A stretch of DNA of 41,697 bases from Bacteroidota bacterium (lineage in GTDB: Bacteria > Bacteroidota > Bacteroidia > Bacteroidales > DTGW01): positions 1 through 41,697 of the forward strand of contig JAKPGM010000048.1 of the NCBI GenBank assembly GCA_029550865.1, read 5' to 3'. The position numbers and the translations under genes are program-made. The notes beneath the pieces are model-generated. The model was not told where the DNA came from. It did not search any database and saw only the letters and a program-made list of their open reading frames with translations. Of the stretch, positions 27,061 through 35,536 are shown piece after piece (position 1 is the stretch's first letter; every line of letters begins with the position of its first letter).

Positions 27061-28236
27061 ATGAAAAGAACTGTCTTTCGTATTACAGCTGTATTTACCT
27101 GTCTATTACTAATGGCTGGCTGCAATTTGTCGCATCGAGCCAAAATTACGGGTAATATTACAGGGTTGGTAGTAAATAAGGTTTACTTGACTGAATATAA
27201 TTTAACCCATGAAAAAATAATCGATTCGGTAGAAGTGTCGAAAAAAGGGGCTTTTAGTCTTCGCCTTCGCCTATCGCAACCACAGCTTTACAGGCTGTAT
27301 ATCACCCCGAACAAGTATGTATGGTTGCTATTATCGCCCGGAGAAAAAGTCAAGTTGAATATCGCTTTTAAGCAGGATAGCTTTGATTACGAGGTAACGG
27401 GCTCAACCTTTAGTCAGCAAGTGAAGATGCTGAGCGACACCCTACAAGCTACCCGCAAAAAGCTTAATCAACTCGAGGCACAATATGCGTTTGCCGTCTT
27501 AAAAAACGACAATAACCTACAATCGCTTCAGCAACAATATCAACAGGTAATAGACAGGCAGCGTAAGTTTTCCATTGGGTTCCTAATCGAACATCTGCAA
27601 TCCCCGGCTTCCATTGTAGCCCTTTACCAACAACTCAACGACAGCCTGTATGTATTTTATAAACCCACCGACCTGCAATACGTCAAAATATTGGCCGATA
27701 CGCTCTCGAAGTATTACCCGCAATCCAATATAGTACGCGTGCTAAGCACCGAACGAAATAGGTTGATGGAACAATACCAGCGGCTGCGTAAACAACAATC
27801 CTTGCTTTCGATGGAAAAAGCAGAGATTAAGGCATTTCCTGAAATACGTCTTCCTAACTATTGGGGCGACTCGGTTTCCCTCACCGCATCGGTTGGAAAA
27901 TTACTGCTGCTGGCTTTCTGGACCCCAATCGACCCCGATAGCAGGGTGGCAATGAATACCTTTGAAGCCCTCTACCAGAAATATCATAGCAAAGGTTTAG
28001 AACTGTACTGCGTAGCTTTGATTGAAGATGAAGGCTACTGGAAAAATATGGTCAAAAAACTTAACCTACCCGGGATACAGGTCATCGAACAAGCAGGGCT
28101 AAATTCAAGTACCGTAAGGATATACAACGTACAGCAAATACCCAGCACGGTGTTACTTTCGCAAAAAGGCATCATAGCCGTCAATATTTTCGGCGACCGT
28201 CTTGAAAAGGAAATTATCAAAAATTTGCCCCAATGA
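27061..28236 (+). CDS. DUF4369/TlpA-like thioredoxin-fold lipoprotein without CXXC (paralogue)
   Basis: A 391-aa lipoprotein (signal to Cys21, LLLMAGCNL). The ATG at 27061 was chosen; an upstream in-frame TTG at 26989 would add a non-signal stretch. Domain order matches the neighbour: DUF4369-like (about 25-120), a Gln-rich helical linker (about 120-250, with QSLQQQYQQV), and a thioredoxin-like domain (about 255-391). The active-site segment reads AFWTPIDPDS, with no Cys at all. The cis-Pro region survives as QQIPSTVLL. It overlaps lpxH by four bases, so both are probably made from one message. The function is presumably structural or binding; no substrate can be named. Confidence 0.85.
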   Translation: MKRTVFRITAVFTCLLLMAGCNLSHRAKITGNITGLVVNKVYLTEYNLTHEKIIDSVEVSKKGAFSLRLRLSQPQLYRLYITPNKYVWLLLSPGEKVKLNIAFKQDSFDYEVTGSTFSQQVKMLSDTLQATRKKLNQLEAQYAFAVLKNDNNLQSLQQQYQQVIDRQRKFSIGFLIEHLQSPASIVALYQQLNDSLYVFYKPTDLQYVKILADTLSKYYPQSNIVRVLSTERNRLMEQYQRLRKQQSLLSMEKAEIKAFPEIRLPNYWGDSVSLTASVGKLLLLAFWTPIDPDSRVAMNTFEALYQKYHSKGLELYCVALIEDEGYWKNMVKKLNLPGIQVIEQAGLNSSTVRIYNVQQIPSTVLLSQKGIIAVNIFGDRLEKEIIKNLPQ

Positions 28237-29003
28237 CCTCTATCCAGCTCTCAACCGGCAAAAAATGTTACTTCGCCTCCGACTTTCATCTGGGGCTATA
28301 TCCCTACGAACAGAGCCGAATACGGGAAAAAATAATTGTGCAGTGGCTGCATGAGATAGCAAACGATGCCGAACATTTGTTTTTGCTTGGCGATATTTTT
28401 GATTTCTGGTACGAATACCATAAAGTTGCCCCGCGAGGATTTGTTCGTTTTCTTGGCAAATTAGCCGATCTTGCCGACAGGGGCATTCAAATACATTATT
28501 TTACTGGCAATCACGACGTATGGGTGTTTGATTATCTCCCTGCCGAGATAAACATGCATCTGTACCGCAACCATGAACTTTTTATCATCAACCATAAGAA
28601 ATTTTTAATAGGCCATGGCGACGGACTTTACCCTGGCGATTGGGGATATCGATTTTTAAAAGCCTGCTTTACCAGCCGCGTGCTGCAATTTTTATTCTCA
28701 CGACTGCATCCCAATCTGGCATTTGCCATTGGTCATACCTGGAGCAAACATAGCCGCCTGGCAAAAGGGGTTGCAGAAGCCTTTCTGGGTGAAGATAAAG
28801 AGCACCAGATTATCTTTGCCCGAAAATACCTTTCCCGCGAAAATGTTGATTTTTTTGTATTCGGACATCGGCACATCCCCATGGACTTTGCCTTAAATCA
28901 TCATACCCGACTCATCAATACAGGCGAATGGATTCATAGCAAATCCTATGCAGTTTTTGATGGCGAAAATATGGAGCTGAAGTTTTATCAGCACTCCCTC
29001 TAA
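28233..29003 (+). CDS. lpxH: UDP-2,3-diacylglucosamine diphosphatase (LpxH-type)
   Basis: A 256-aa calcineurin-like phosphoesterase of the LpxH family, which hydrolyses UDP-2,3-diacylglucosamine to lipid X and UMP at the inner membrane. The metal motifs are DFHLG (Asp17, His19), GDIFDFW (Asp54), GNHD (Asn93, His94), GHGDGLYPGD (His128) and FGHRHIP near the end. It complements the lpxD/lpxC/lpxA genes 14 kb away. The start overlaps the stop of the TlpA-like gene (ATGA), giving translational coupling between a lipoprotein and a lipid A enzyme. LpxB and LpxK are not in this window. Confidence 0.88.
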   Translation: MTSIQLSTGKKCYFASDFHLGLYPYEQSRIREKIIVQWLHEIANDAEHLFLLGDIFDFWYEYHKVAPRGFVRFLGKLADLADRGIQIHYFTGNHDVWVFDYLPAEINMHLYRNHELFIINHKKFLIGHGDGLYPGDWGYRFLKACFTSRVLQFLFSRLHPNLAFAIGHTWSKHSRLAKGVAEAFLGEDKEHQIIFARKYLSRENVDFFVFGHRHIPMDFALNHHTRLINTGEWIHSKSYAVFDGENMELKFYQHSL

Positions 29004-29011
29004 GTGCTGAT
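28987..29011 (+). terminator. Possible hairpin terminator at the lpxH stop
   Basis: ATCAGCACT and AGTGCTGAT form a 9-bp stem with a 7-nt loop that includes the lpxH stop codon. The following T tract is weak, so termination is uncertain. Confidence 0.35.
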
Positions 29012-29048
29012 TGTAAATTAAGCAAGTACCCCTATCTCTCAATAAGTA

Positions 29049-29991
29049 TCAAAGAACTATCACTATTTTCCCGACCGTTCGACCTGTTTCGATGTGATGA
29101 TGCGCCATGGGAATATCCTCAAAAGCAAATGTTTTGGAGACATAAGGGACTATATATTTGTTTTCGAGCATGTTAGCCAGCATTTGCATATCGGGTCCGC
29201 TGGATTGCACCAGCATGGTGTAGCCCTTTACGCCAGCTTCTTTAGCCTTTTCTGTAACCCCCTGACTATTGTTTGAAGGAAGACAAATGTATACACCGCC
29301 TTTTTTCATGGTAATCAGGGAACGGTCGATATAGCTACCACCAATGCCATCGAGTACAATATCGATTTCGTGAAGTTCCTTTTCAAAAGCCACTGCCTGG
29401 TAATCGATGACCTTGTGTGCACCGACCGACAACACAAAATCTTTGTTGGCCGCCGAACAGGTTCCAATGATGTATGCCCCCAGATATCTGGCAATTTGAA
29501 TAGCAAAGTGCCCAACGCCTCCGGCAGCTGCATGAACGAGCAATCGGTCGTTTTTTTTTAATTGAAGCAATTTTTGTAAGCGCCTGCCATGCCGTTAACG
29601 CTGCCAAGCAAGAAGCTGCTGCCGCAGCATGGGAAATATTTGAGGGTTTGACGGCCAGATGATCAGCTTTACAGGCAACATACTCTGCATAAGCCTTCCC
29701 GTGACCCGGAAAATGAATCATACCGAAAACTTCGTCGCCCTTTTTAAATTTTGATACCCCTGCACCCGTTTCGACAACAATGCCCGAAATATCCCAACCT
29801 AATATGATAGGCCGATCGCCGACCAACCGCGGATACAGGCCAATACCCATTCGGGTTTTAACATCTATAGGATTTATGCCAATGGCTTTGATCTCGACCA
29901 ACACCTCGTCGTCGTTGACAACAGGAAGAGGCAATGTGGTCAACTGTAGCATTTCGGCTGACCCCGGCTCTCTGAGCACAAAAGCTTTCAC
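29049..29991 (-). pseudogene. MDR quinone-oxidoreductase-like gene broken by a frameshift
   Basis: Two overlapping frames together make one medium-chain dehydrogenase/reductase of ~313 aa. The N-terminal half (from 29991, MKAFVLREPGSAEMLQL) has the GroES-like fold with GWDISGIVVETG and stays readable to about 29560. The C-terminal half, from about 29567 to 29049 in another frame, has the NADP-binding motif VHAAAGGVGHFA and ends HHIETGRTVGKIVIVL. The frames join at a run of nine A (plus-strand T 29551-29559). Removing one A gives the continuous family sequence TKIASIKKNDRLLVHAAAGG. It lacks structural zinc Cys, as in quinone reductases. Whether this is real decay, phase variation or a read error cannot be told here. 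Confidence 0.85.
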
Positions 29992-30024
29992 AGCATTTTT
30001 TTTTCTAAAAACAAAGCTTTAGCC

Positions 30025-30588
30025 TTATTGTTGCAAATGTTCAATAAGAATTTTCAGGCCAATACCTATGAGTATGACTCCACCCAACATCTCCACCTTG
30101 CTACCCAGTCGCTGTCCCATTGTTTTGCCAAACAACATGCCTAACATGGCAAAAATATAAGTGGTAATGCCTATCATCGCAATAGTAACCGGAAGGCTGG
30201 TATTCAGAAAGGCAAAAGTAAAACCCACAACAAACGCATCGATGGTTGTAGCCAACGATAGGGTAAAAACTACCTTCATGTCGTGAATATCGAGACAACT
30301 CTCCTGGTCATTCTCGCGTCCCCATGTATCTACAATCATTTTAATGCCTATAATGGCGAGCAAACCAAAGGCCAACCAATGATCAAACGACACGACAATA
30401 TGAGCGACTGAAATACCCAGTAGCCAGCCCAGGATGGGCATAGTTGCCTGAAATACAGCAAAAAAAACGGCTAATCGAGTAGCCTCCAGAAATTGAATAT
30501 TTTTCTCTTTTATACCGCAGGATACTGACACAGCAAAAGTATCGAGCGAAAGTCCAATACTCAATAGAATCGTTGAAAAAAAATCCAT
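30025..30588 (-). CDS. mntP: Manganese efflux pump MntP family protein
   Basis: A 187-aa inner-membrane protein with six hydrophobic segments in two homologous halves. Each half has the conserved membrane Asp: Asp16 in GLSLDTFAVS and Asp117 in TTIDAFVVG, which in MntP bind the exported Mn2+. It starts 2 bp after the RsmB/NOP-type methyltransferase gene, so the two share a transcript. No mntP riboswitch (yybP-ykoY) is recognisable because the gene has no leader of its own. Together with the VIT-family exporter it gives this region two metal-efflux proteins, not physically linked. Confidence 0.92.
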   Translation of the reverse strand: MDFFSTILLSIGLSLDTFAVSVSCGIKEKNIQFLEATRLAVFFAVFQATMPILGWLLGISVAHIVVSFDHWLAFGLLAIIGIKMIVDTWGRENDQESCLDIHDMKVVFTLSLATTIDAFVVGFTFAFLNTSLPVTIAMIGITTYIFAMLGMLFGKTMGQRLGSKVEMLGGVILIGIGLKILIEHLQQ

Positions 30589-30590
30589 AA

Positions 30591-31805
30591 TTACTGCACG
30601 CGCTTGAGTTGAGCAATATAAAAACCGTCAAATCCGGTCTTAGAAGGCAAAATTTGCTGCTCTTTCAGCAATACAAATGCCCCTTTCTTTTTTTCGAGAA
30701 AACGTTGTACCTGCTCTTGATTTTCAGCGGGTAATATACTACAGGTGGCATATACCACAATTCCATCCTTCACAACCAGATCGGCATAGCTATTAAGAAC
30801 ATTTGCCTGAATTTTCAGCAGATTGTTCAATCGCTCGGTATTCATTTTCCATTTTATTTCCGGATTTCGACGAATAGAACCGGTACCCGAACAGGGAGCA
30901 TCAATCAATACACGGTCGAAGCTATCGCGCAAACGCTTAGTGTCCTTGGTACTTTCTATCAGGCGCGTTTCAACCATATCGACTCCCGCCCGCGCCAGAC
31001 GACTTTTCAGTTCGGACAATTTGTTACTTTGGGTATCAAAGGCAATAATTTTTCCTTTATTTTGCATCATGCTGGCCAGATGAAGCGTTTTACCACCTGT
31101 TCCCGCACACATATCCGCTACTCGCATGCCAGGTTTAACCTCAAGTGCCATGGAAATAAACTGCGAACCAGCATCCTGCACCTCGAAATATCCTTCCTTA
31201 TAAAGTGCCGACGAGAAAATATTGGTACGCGTCTTAATGAGCAAAGCGTCAGGCGCCCCCTCAACAGGTTGATTGTCGAAACCTTCGGCCTTTAACTTTT
31301 GCGAAAGCTCTGCCGGCTTTATCTTAAGTCGATTGGTTCGTACAAAGATAGGTGCAGGTGTGTTCAATGCCTTCAACTCATCCTCCCATTCCGACCCATA
31401 GGCCAGAAAACCCATCTGATCGAGCCAATCGGGGATAGAATATTTTATCTTACGAATATTCGAAAGCGTTTCGAGCTGCGACTTAATGAATGTTGCGTCA
31501 ATGTTTCTCAGCTGTGGAATTTTGGGAAGATCTATCCCATGAATCACAAGGTAGGTACCCAATAGCTGATAATAATCGACGGGACGAGTTACCGGGTAAT
31601 TATTGTGGATTTCGAGCAACATGCGCCACCATCGTACCAGCTCATAGCTAACTTCAACAATATTGCTGCGATCGTATTCGTCTTTAATCCTGTTGTTTTT
31701 GAACTCATAATAAATTACCTTATCCATCAGATGATTTTTTTCCATCACCTTTCGGACAATTTCGGTAATGTGTTGGGCCTGAGCGGGCGTAATAACAGTT
31801 GGCAT
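30591..31805 (-). CDS. RsmB/NOP family rRNA cytosine-C5 methyltransferase
   Basis: A 404-aa SAM-dependent m5C RNA methyltransferase. Residues 1-150 form a helical N-terminal RNA-binding part that takes the place of the NusB domain. The Rossmann methyltransferase follows, with SAM motif DMCAGTGGKTLHLA (231-244), the proline-cysteine motif DAPCSGTG (Cys305, release or catalysis) and YATCS (Cys355, the nucleophile of the family). 16S rRNA C967 is the usual RsmB target, but RsmF-like or other sites are possible. It is the first gene of a two-gene unit with mntP. Confidence 0.9.
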   Translation of the reverse strand: MPTVITPAQAQHITEIVRKVMEKNHLMDKVIYYEFKNNRIKDEYDRSNIVEVSYELVRWWRMLLEIHNNYPVTRPVDYYQLLGTYLVIHGIDLPKIPQLRNIDATFIKSQLETLSNIRKIKYSIPDWLDQMGFLAYGSEWEDELKALNTPAPIFVRTNRLKIKPAELSQKLKAEGFDNQPVEGAPDALLIKTRTNIFSSALYKEGYFEVQDAGSQFISMALEVKPGMRVADMCAGTGGKTLHLASMMQNKGKIIAFDTQSNKLSELKSRLARAGVDMVETRLIESTKDTKRLRDSFDRVLIDAPCSGTGSIRRNPEIKWKMNTERLNNLLKIQANVLNSYADLVVKDGIVVYATCSILPAENQEQVQRFLEKKKGAFVLLKEQQILPSKTGFDGFYIAQLKRVQ

Positions 31806-31840
31806 CAGATTTTTTTTTGCAAAGCTAATGATTTTGTTTG

Positions 31841-31943
31841 TTTATAAAAAAGTGTCGGAACACAACATGCATGTAGTTAAATGCAAACAAGTTCGTGAAC
31901 ATTTTCTGGTTCATCCCCTTGTTTTTGAAGACACTTTTATAAA
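31841..31943. repeat. 103-bp element with terminal inverted repeats
   Basis: TTTATAAAAAAGTGTC at the left end pairs with GACACTTTTATAAA at the right end (two extra A in the left arm). No coding content. It could be a MITE-like remnant or a transcribed hairpin; only one copy is visible. Confidence 0.4.
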
Positions 31944-32012
31944 TAGCTTGGCTACAGTTCCCCTTTCACCCGCCCAACATCCCAGAAGATTATCTTTCCC
32001 TACCTCGTTTTC

Positions 32013-32100
32013 ATCGTCCCGATGATTTTGAATAGACAATCCCTCAAAATATTGGCGGTAAAGCACGCTGCGGGTAGGTTGGAAGTTGGGGAGAGGTTAT
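32013..32100. repeat. Cassette-array element C, copy 1
   Basis: An 88-bp segment starting ATCGTCCCGATGATTTTG and ending GGGGAGAGGTTAT, almost identical to 33130-33217. It directly precedes element A. Confidence 0.8.
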
Positions 32101-32109
32101 ATCTGCATA

Positions 32110-32151
32110 AAATTTGTTAAATTTGGTCCAGCAATTAGGTGGGTTAAGACA
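32110..32151 (+). repeat. Cassette-array element A, copy 1 (candidate promoter)
   Basis: Shares TTTGTTAAATTTGGTCCAGC and GGGTTAAGACA with the other A copies. TAAATTTG (32118-32125) matches the Bacteroidota -7 consensus TAnnTTTG. The SGNH hydrolase gene starts 27 bp downstream. No good -33 box is at the usual distance. Confidence 0.7.
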
Positions 32152-32178
32152 TTATAAAAACCTTTTAAATACAAACAA

Positions 32179-32919
32179 ATGCGAAGACTTAACTTAAAGA
32201 TGATTAGATTATTACTGGTAGTTTCAATTGTTTTTAATGTATTGTTTTTTGGATATGCAGTTAGAAAGATTATTTGGAAATATGGACAATACATTGAATT
32301 AAAAAAAACAAAGAATGTTCAACCTGATTCTGTTACATATTTTAGTAGTAGAAATGACATGTTTAAAAAATTACCAAAAGATAGTAATGAAATAATAATG
32401 CTTGGAAATTCTCACACTCAAAATTTTGAATGGCATGAGATGTTTAAAAATGTAAATATTAAAAACCGAGGAATCAATGGAGATGTTACCAAAGGAATTC
32501 TCCGGCGCTTAAATGAAGTTATTGAAAGTAACCCCAAAAAAGTGTTTATTGAGATAGGCATAAATGATTTACTACATGGATACTACGTTGATACAGTTTT
32601 GAATAATTATATTAAAATAATTCAGAGGATTAGAGTTCAGAGTCCGCAAACTAAAATATATATCCAAAATATATTACCAACTAAATTGACAATTTATAAT
32701 ACAAAGAAACCTGTGATTGATAGTATTTATGTTTTGAATAAAAGACTTAAAGACTATTGTGCTATTAACAATCTAACATATATTGATTTATTCTCTAGGT
32801 TTGAAATTGAAGGGGAACTAAATCCTAAATATGATTGTGGTGATCATTTACATTTAAATGGTTCGGGATATATAGAGTGGTGCAGTTTGATAAAAGATTA
32901 TATATACGAATTAAAATAG
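32179..32919 (+). CDS. SGNH/GDSL-family hydrolase with N-terminal membrane anchor
   Basis: A 246-aa esterase-like protein, AT-rich. One membrane helix (about 9-30) anchors it with the catalytic domain outside the cytoplasm. The SGNH blocks are visible: block I MLGNSHT with Ser78 (Asn in place of the usual Asp of GDS), block II GINGD (98-102), block III GINDLL with Asn129, and block V DHLHLNGSGY with Asp222 and His225. Members remove acetyl or other acyl groups from sugars or lipids. It sits alone between array elements A (upstream) and B (downstream), and its base composition differs from the genes at its left, which suggests acquisition. Confidence 0.85.
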   Translation: MRRLNLKMIRLLLVVSIVFNVLFFGYAVRKIIWKYGQYIELKKTKNVQPDSVTYFSSRNDMFKKLPKDSNEIIMLGNSHTQNFEWHEMFKNVNIKNRGINGDVTKGILRRLNEVIESNPKKVFIEIGINDLLHGYYVDTVLNNYIKIIQRIRVQSPQTKIYIQNILPTKLTIYNTKKPVIDSIYVLNKRLKDYCAINNLTYIDLFSRFEIEGELNPKYDCGDHLHLNGSGYIEWCSLIKDYIYELK

Positions 32920-33008
32920 CCAACAACATCATGTATAAATAGTGGTCTAAGTTTTTTTAAACGCATCAATTGCTAGTATAGTTTTTATCGAGTGTTAGTA
33001 TATGGTTT

Positions 33009-33064
33009 ATGGTTTAATACCCTACCTGCTAATCCACTTAATAAAAAATAAGTTGACCACAAAT
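33009..33064. repeat. Cassette-array element B, copy 1
   Basis: Starts ATGGTTTAATACCCTACCTG and ends TTGACCACAAAT; it matches 34152-34206 and 36369-36421. It lies ~90 bp past the stop of the SGNH gene. The DNA between (32920-33008) has CCAACAACATC near its start and GTGTTAG near its end. Confidence 0.7.
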
Positions 33065-33129
33065 CCGCTCTTCCCGGTCAACACCGCAGGGAAATTCTCA
33101 TTCTCCTTTTCAAACACTTTGTTAAGCGT

Positions 33130-33217
33130 ATCGTCCCGATGATTTTGAATAGACAATCCCTCATAATAATGGCGGTGAAGCACGCTGCGGGTAGGTTGGA
33201 AGTTGGGGAGAGGTTAT
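33130..33217. repeat. Cassette-array element C, copy 2
   Basis: 88 bp, same length as copy 1 and differing at only a few positions (for example CATAATAATGG against CAAAATATTGG). It precedes element A copy 2. The rest of the gap to 33416 has no gene. Confidence 0.8.
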
Positions 33218-33230
33218 CGGTAAGCCCTAA

Positions 33231-33271
33231 ATTAATTTGTTAAACTTTGTCCGGCCAATCAGGGGTTAGCC
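33231..33271 (+). repeat. Cassette-array element A, copy 2 (diverged)
   Basis: ATTAATTTGTTAAACTTTG then TCCGGCCAATCAGGGGTTAG. One extra base breaks the TAnnTTTG box. It lies 145 bp upstream of the outer-membrane protein gene. Confidence 0.6.
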
Positions 33272-33416
33272 AAAAGCAACCTGAACCGTGCAACGCATAA
33301 AATGCAAAAATGTTGGCAGGCATTCAAAAAAAAGACCTGATGAGCTTGGATTTTTATTCACAATGGTATATTTGTAGTAATAATCATAATGCATTTATAA
33401 AATAAAACTATTAAAC

Positions 33417-34139
33417 ATGAAAAGGTTTTTACCACTTTGCATCCTATTTATTTGGCTTTCTTCGATGAATGCCCAAATCTCTCAAGGAGATGTAATTTTT
33501 GATTTTTCCGGAGGATATACCCAGACAAGTAACGAATTGGGAGTTCCTATACATTATTATGTAACTAAAAAAACCTCTTTCGATTTTTCTGTATCAGATG
33601 GTTATATGATAAATGACAATATTTTAATTGGTGGAGGATTAGTATATGTTAATGAAAAGGAAGATAGAGCCCAAGTAACGGTAAACACTTTTTTTGATAC
33701 AATTCAAGGTGTGAGTTACTTTGAAACAACAATAAAAACAAGAGGAATTGGACCATGTTTTCATATAAAGTATTTTAAAGAAATAAGTAATAAGATTTAT
33801 TTTGGATTAGGAATTAATTCAAATCTTTTGTTTATGAAAAGCATTGTTCCGGAGCATATGCCAAAACCAGGAGATTGGATGCTAATAATGACGCGTCGTG
33901 ATACAAATGACAGCTGGTATCTACTTGATTTCAAACATACTAATTACAAGCTTTTGTCAATTAGTTTGATTCCAAGTTTCGAATATTTGATTACAAAACA
34001 TATTGGTTGCTCATTACGATTTTCTGGAATACAGTATATTTCAAATGATTTTAAAAAAGGCTATTGGAATATTAGATTAAATCCATATGCCTGGAATTTT
34101 GGATTATATTTGAGATTGGGTGAAGAAAAATCAGAATAA
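33417..34139 (+). CDS. Outer-membrane beta-barrel protein
   Basis: A 240-aa exported protein. The signal peptide MKRFLPLCILFIWLSSMNAQ ends with the typical Bacteroidota NAQ cleavage site. The mature part alternates polar and aromatic residues in strands separated by short turns, for example GGGLVYVNEKEDRAQVTVN, KIYFGLGINSNLLF and WNFGLYLRLG at the end. About eight strands are likely, in the manner of small porin-like or OmpA-type barrels. I cannot give a specific function. It is the single gene of the second A-gene-B unit. Confidence 0.75.
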   Translation: MKRFLPLCILFIWLSSMNAQISQGDVIFDFSGGYTQTSNELGVPIHYYVTKKTSFDFSVSDGYMINDNILIGGGLVYVNEKEDRAQVTVNTFFDTIQGVSYFETTIKTRGIGPCFHIKYFKEISNKIYFGLGINSNLLFMKSIVPEHMPKPGDWMLIMTRRDTNDSWYLLDFKHTNYKLLSISLIPSFEYLITKHIGCSLRFSGIQYISNDFKKGYWNIRLNPYAWNFGLYLRLGEEKSE

Positions 34140-34151
34140 CAAAGCCTGCCA

Positions 34152-34206
34152 ATGGTTTAATACTTTATCTACTGAACAGATTTTTAAAAACTGGTTTATC
34201 ACAAAT
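34152..34206. repeat. Cassette-array element B, copy 2
   Basis: Starts ATGGTTTAATACTTTATCTA and ends GGTTTATCACAAAT, only 12 bp past the stop of the outer-membrane protein gene. Confidence 0.7.
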
Positions 34207-34290
34207 CAATACTAAGGGGTAACTGCTTGTATTTTAACAAGCTTAATGTTATGCTACAGCTATTGGTTAAGATAGTTCCTGAAATGTTCT

Positions 34291-34367
34291 AACCACAGAG
34301 GGCACAGAGAATTCACAGAGGTGAAATAATAGAGCTTTAATATGTATTCACTTTTCTCTGTGGTGAG
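34291..34367. repeat. CACAGAG hairpin repeat, unit 3
   Basis: Begins AACCACAGAGGGCACAGAGA and ends TTCTCTGTGGTGAG, like the units at 19532 and 19639. A partial left end (ACCACAGAGGGC) follows at 34377. No gene is evident in 34207-34558. Confidence 0.65.
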
Positions 34368-34558
34368 GAAAATTTTACCACAGAGGGCTTATTCAACCTA
34401 TCTTTCCTCTTTAAAAAATTTTATTTGCAGACTGACTCGATGATATAGCGTTGTGCGTCAGGTTAGACCTACTCCATGTTTTTTCCCCGCCCGAAGAACC
34501 TGGCGCTTCTCTTCTAACCCAAATTTTCGTTTGTTCTTACTCATCTTTACTGTCTAAA

Positions 34559-34602
34559 ATTAATTTGTTATATTTGGTCCAGCTAATTAGGGGGTTAAGA
34601 CA
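34559..34602 (+). repeat. Cassette-array element A, copy 3 (candidate promoter)
   Basis: 44 bp; ATTAATTTGTTATATTTGG then TCCAGCTAATTAGGGGG. TATATTTG (34568-34575) matches the TAnnTTTG -7 box. It lies upstream of the hairpin element and the methyltransferase gene. Confidence 0.75.
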
Positions 34603-34653
34603 ATGATTGAATCTATGAAATATGAACAAAAGAAAACAAAAAAGAAAACACCA

Positions 34654-34788
34654 GGCGGTAACAAGCGTTGCATGACAAACTGGATACCAGCCGATTAGCA
34701 AACAAATCGGCTTTTTCGAGACTGCGTCTCGGGGGATTGAAACTCCGTTCCAATCTCCAGTTCGCCACGCACCGCCAGCCGTTATGCC
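34654..34788. repeat. Hairpin-rich recombination-site-like element, left
   Basis: 135 bp with nested pairing. GGCGGTAACAAGCG at the left is opposite CACGCACCGCC at the right, CTGGA pairs with TCCAG, CCGATT with AATCGG, and CGAGAC with GTCTCG. The ends read GGTAAC...CGTTATGCC, the AAC...GTT pattern of integron attC sites, and the length is within the attC range. It ends 22 bp before the methyltransferase start. Identity as attC is inference. Confidence 0.45.
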
Positions 34789-34810
34789 TCACCCTAAAAG
34801 ACAGACAACA

Positions 34811-35536
34811 ATGAAACAACCACACGACAATTGGGGGACATATTACGACTTTGTTTACGAACAGACTTTTGGAAGTTTTTACAGCAACTTGACAAACGAA
34901 ACCCTGAATGTAATAAACGAAATTTTGCCAACAGGTCGAATTCTTGACTTTGGAGCTGGAACAGGAAGACTTTCCTTACCCTTAGCAGAACAAGGTTATA
35001 AATTAATTGCAGTTGAGAAAAGTATTGGAATGGTAGAAGAGTTTAAAAGGAAGTTGGACGGACAAAACCCTACAGTAGAAATTCATAACTGTTCCATTTC
35101 AGAATACGAGAATGGTGAAGCAAATTTGGCAATTGCACTTTTTACCGTTTTAAGTTATTCAATTACCGAAGATGAACTTTCAAAAAACATAGAGAATATT
35201 TGTAAGCATATTAACCAAAACGGATACTTCTTTTTTGATTTACCCAATACAGTTTTTTTTGTTGCAGGTCGTTTGACCAATATTCACACAAACACTTTTA
35301 GACGACTTGTAGAATTAAAAAGCAACAACGAAAATGACATTTATACATATAGGGAACAATGTAGTGGCATTTTTAACGGACAAGAATTTAGCTACGAAGA
35401 TGAATTTAAAATAAGATATTGGAAAATTTGTGCCCTTGACAAACTACTAAGAAAAAATGGGTTCAATGACACCTTGAAATCGTTTCCGCAATTCAATTCA
35501 ACGGGTTCAACATACAAACTATACAAAAGACAATGA
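34811..35536 (+). CDS. Class I SAM-dependent methyltransferase
   Basis: A 241-aa Rossmann-fold methyltransferase. The ATG at 34811 was chosen because the earlier in-frame ATG (34784) lies inside the hairpin element. Motif I is RILDFGAGTGRLS (about 43-55), the acidic SAM-binding residue is Glu69 in LIAVEKS, and motif IV-like FFFDLPN follows. The C-terminal half (YEDEFKIRYWKICALDKLLRKNGF) resembles small-molecule methyltransferases of the YjiC/Cyclopropane-like group. The substrate is unknown. Its last four bases overlap the protease gene (ATGA), so the two form a unit, bounded by hairpin elements and by A and B repeats. Confidence 0.85.
   Translation: MKQPHDNWGTYYDFVYEQTFGSFYSNLTNETLNVINEILPTGRILDFGAGTGRLSLPLAEQGYKLIAVEKSIGMVEEFKRKLDGQNPTVEIHNCSISEYENGEANLAIALFTVLSYSITEDELSKNIENICKHINQNGYFFFDLPNTVFFVAGRLTNIHTNTFRRLVELKSNNENDIYTYREQCSGIFNGQEFSYEDEFKIRYWKICALDKLLRKNGFNDTLKSFPQFNSTGSTYKLYKRQ

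Noticed and set aside
34616-34783. Small gene starting at the ATG at 34616 (after ATTGAATCT)
   Set aside because: The plus-strand frame is short and Lys-rich, and then runs into the hairpin element; it looks like non-coding leader.
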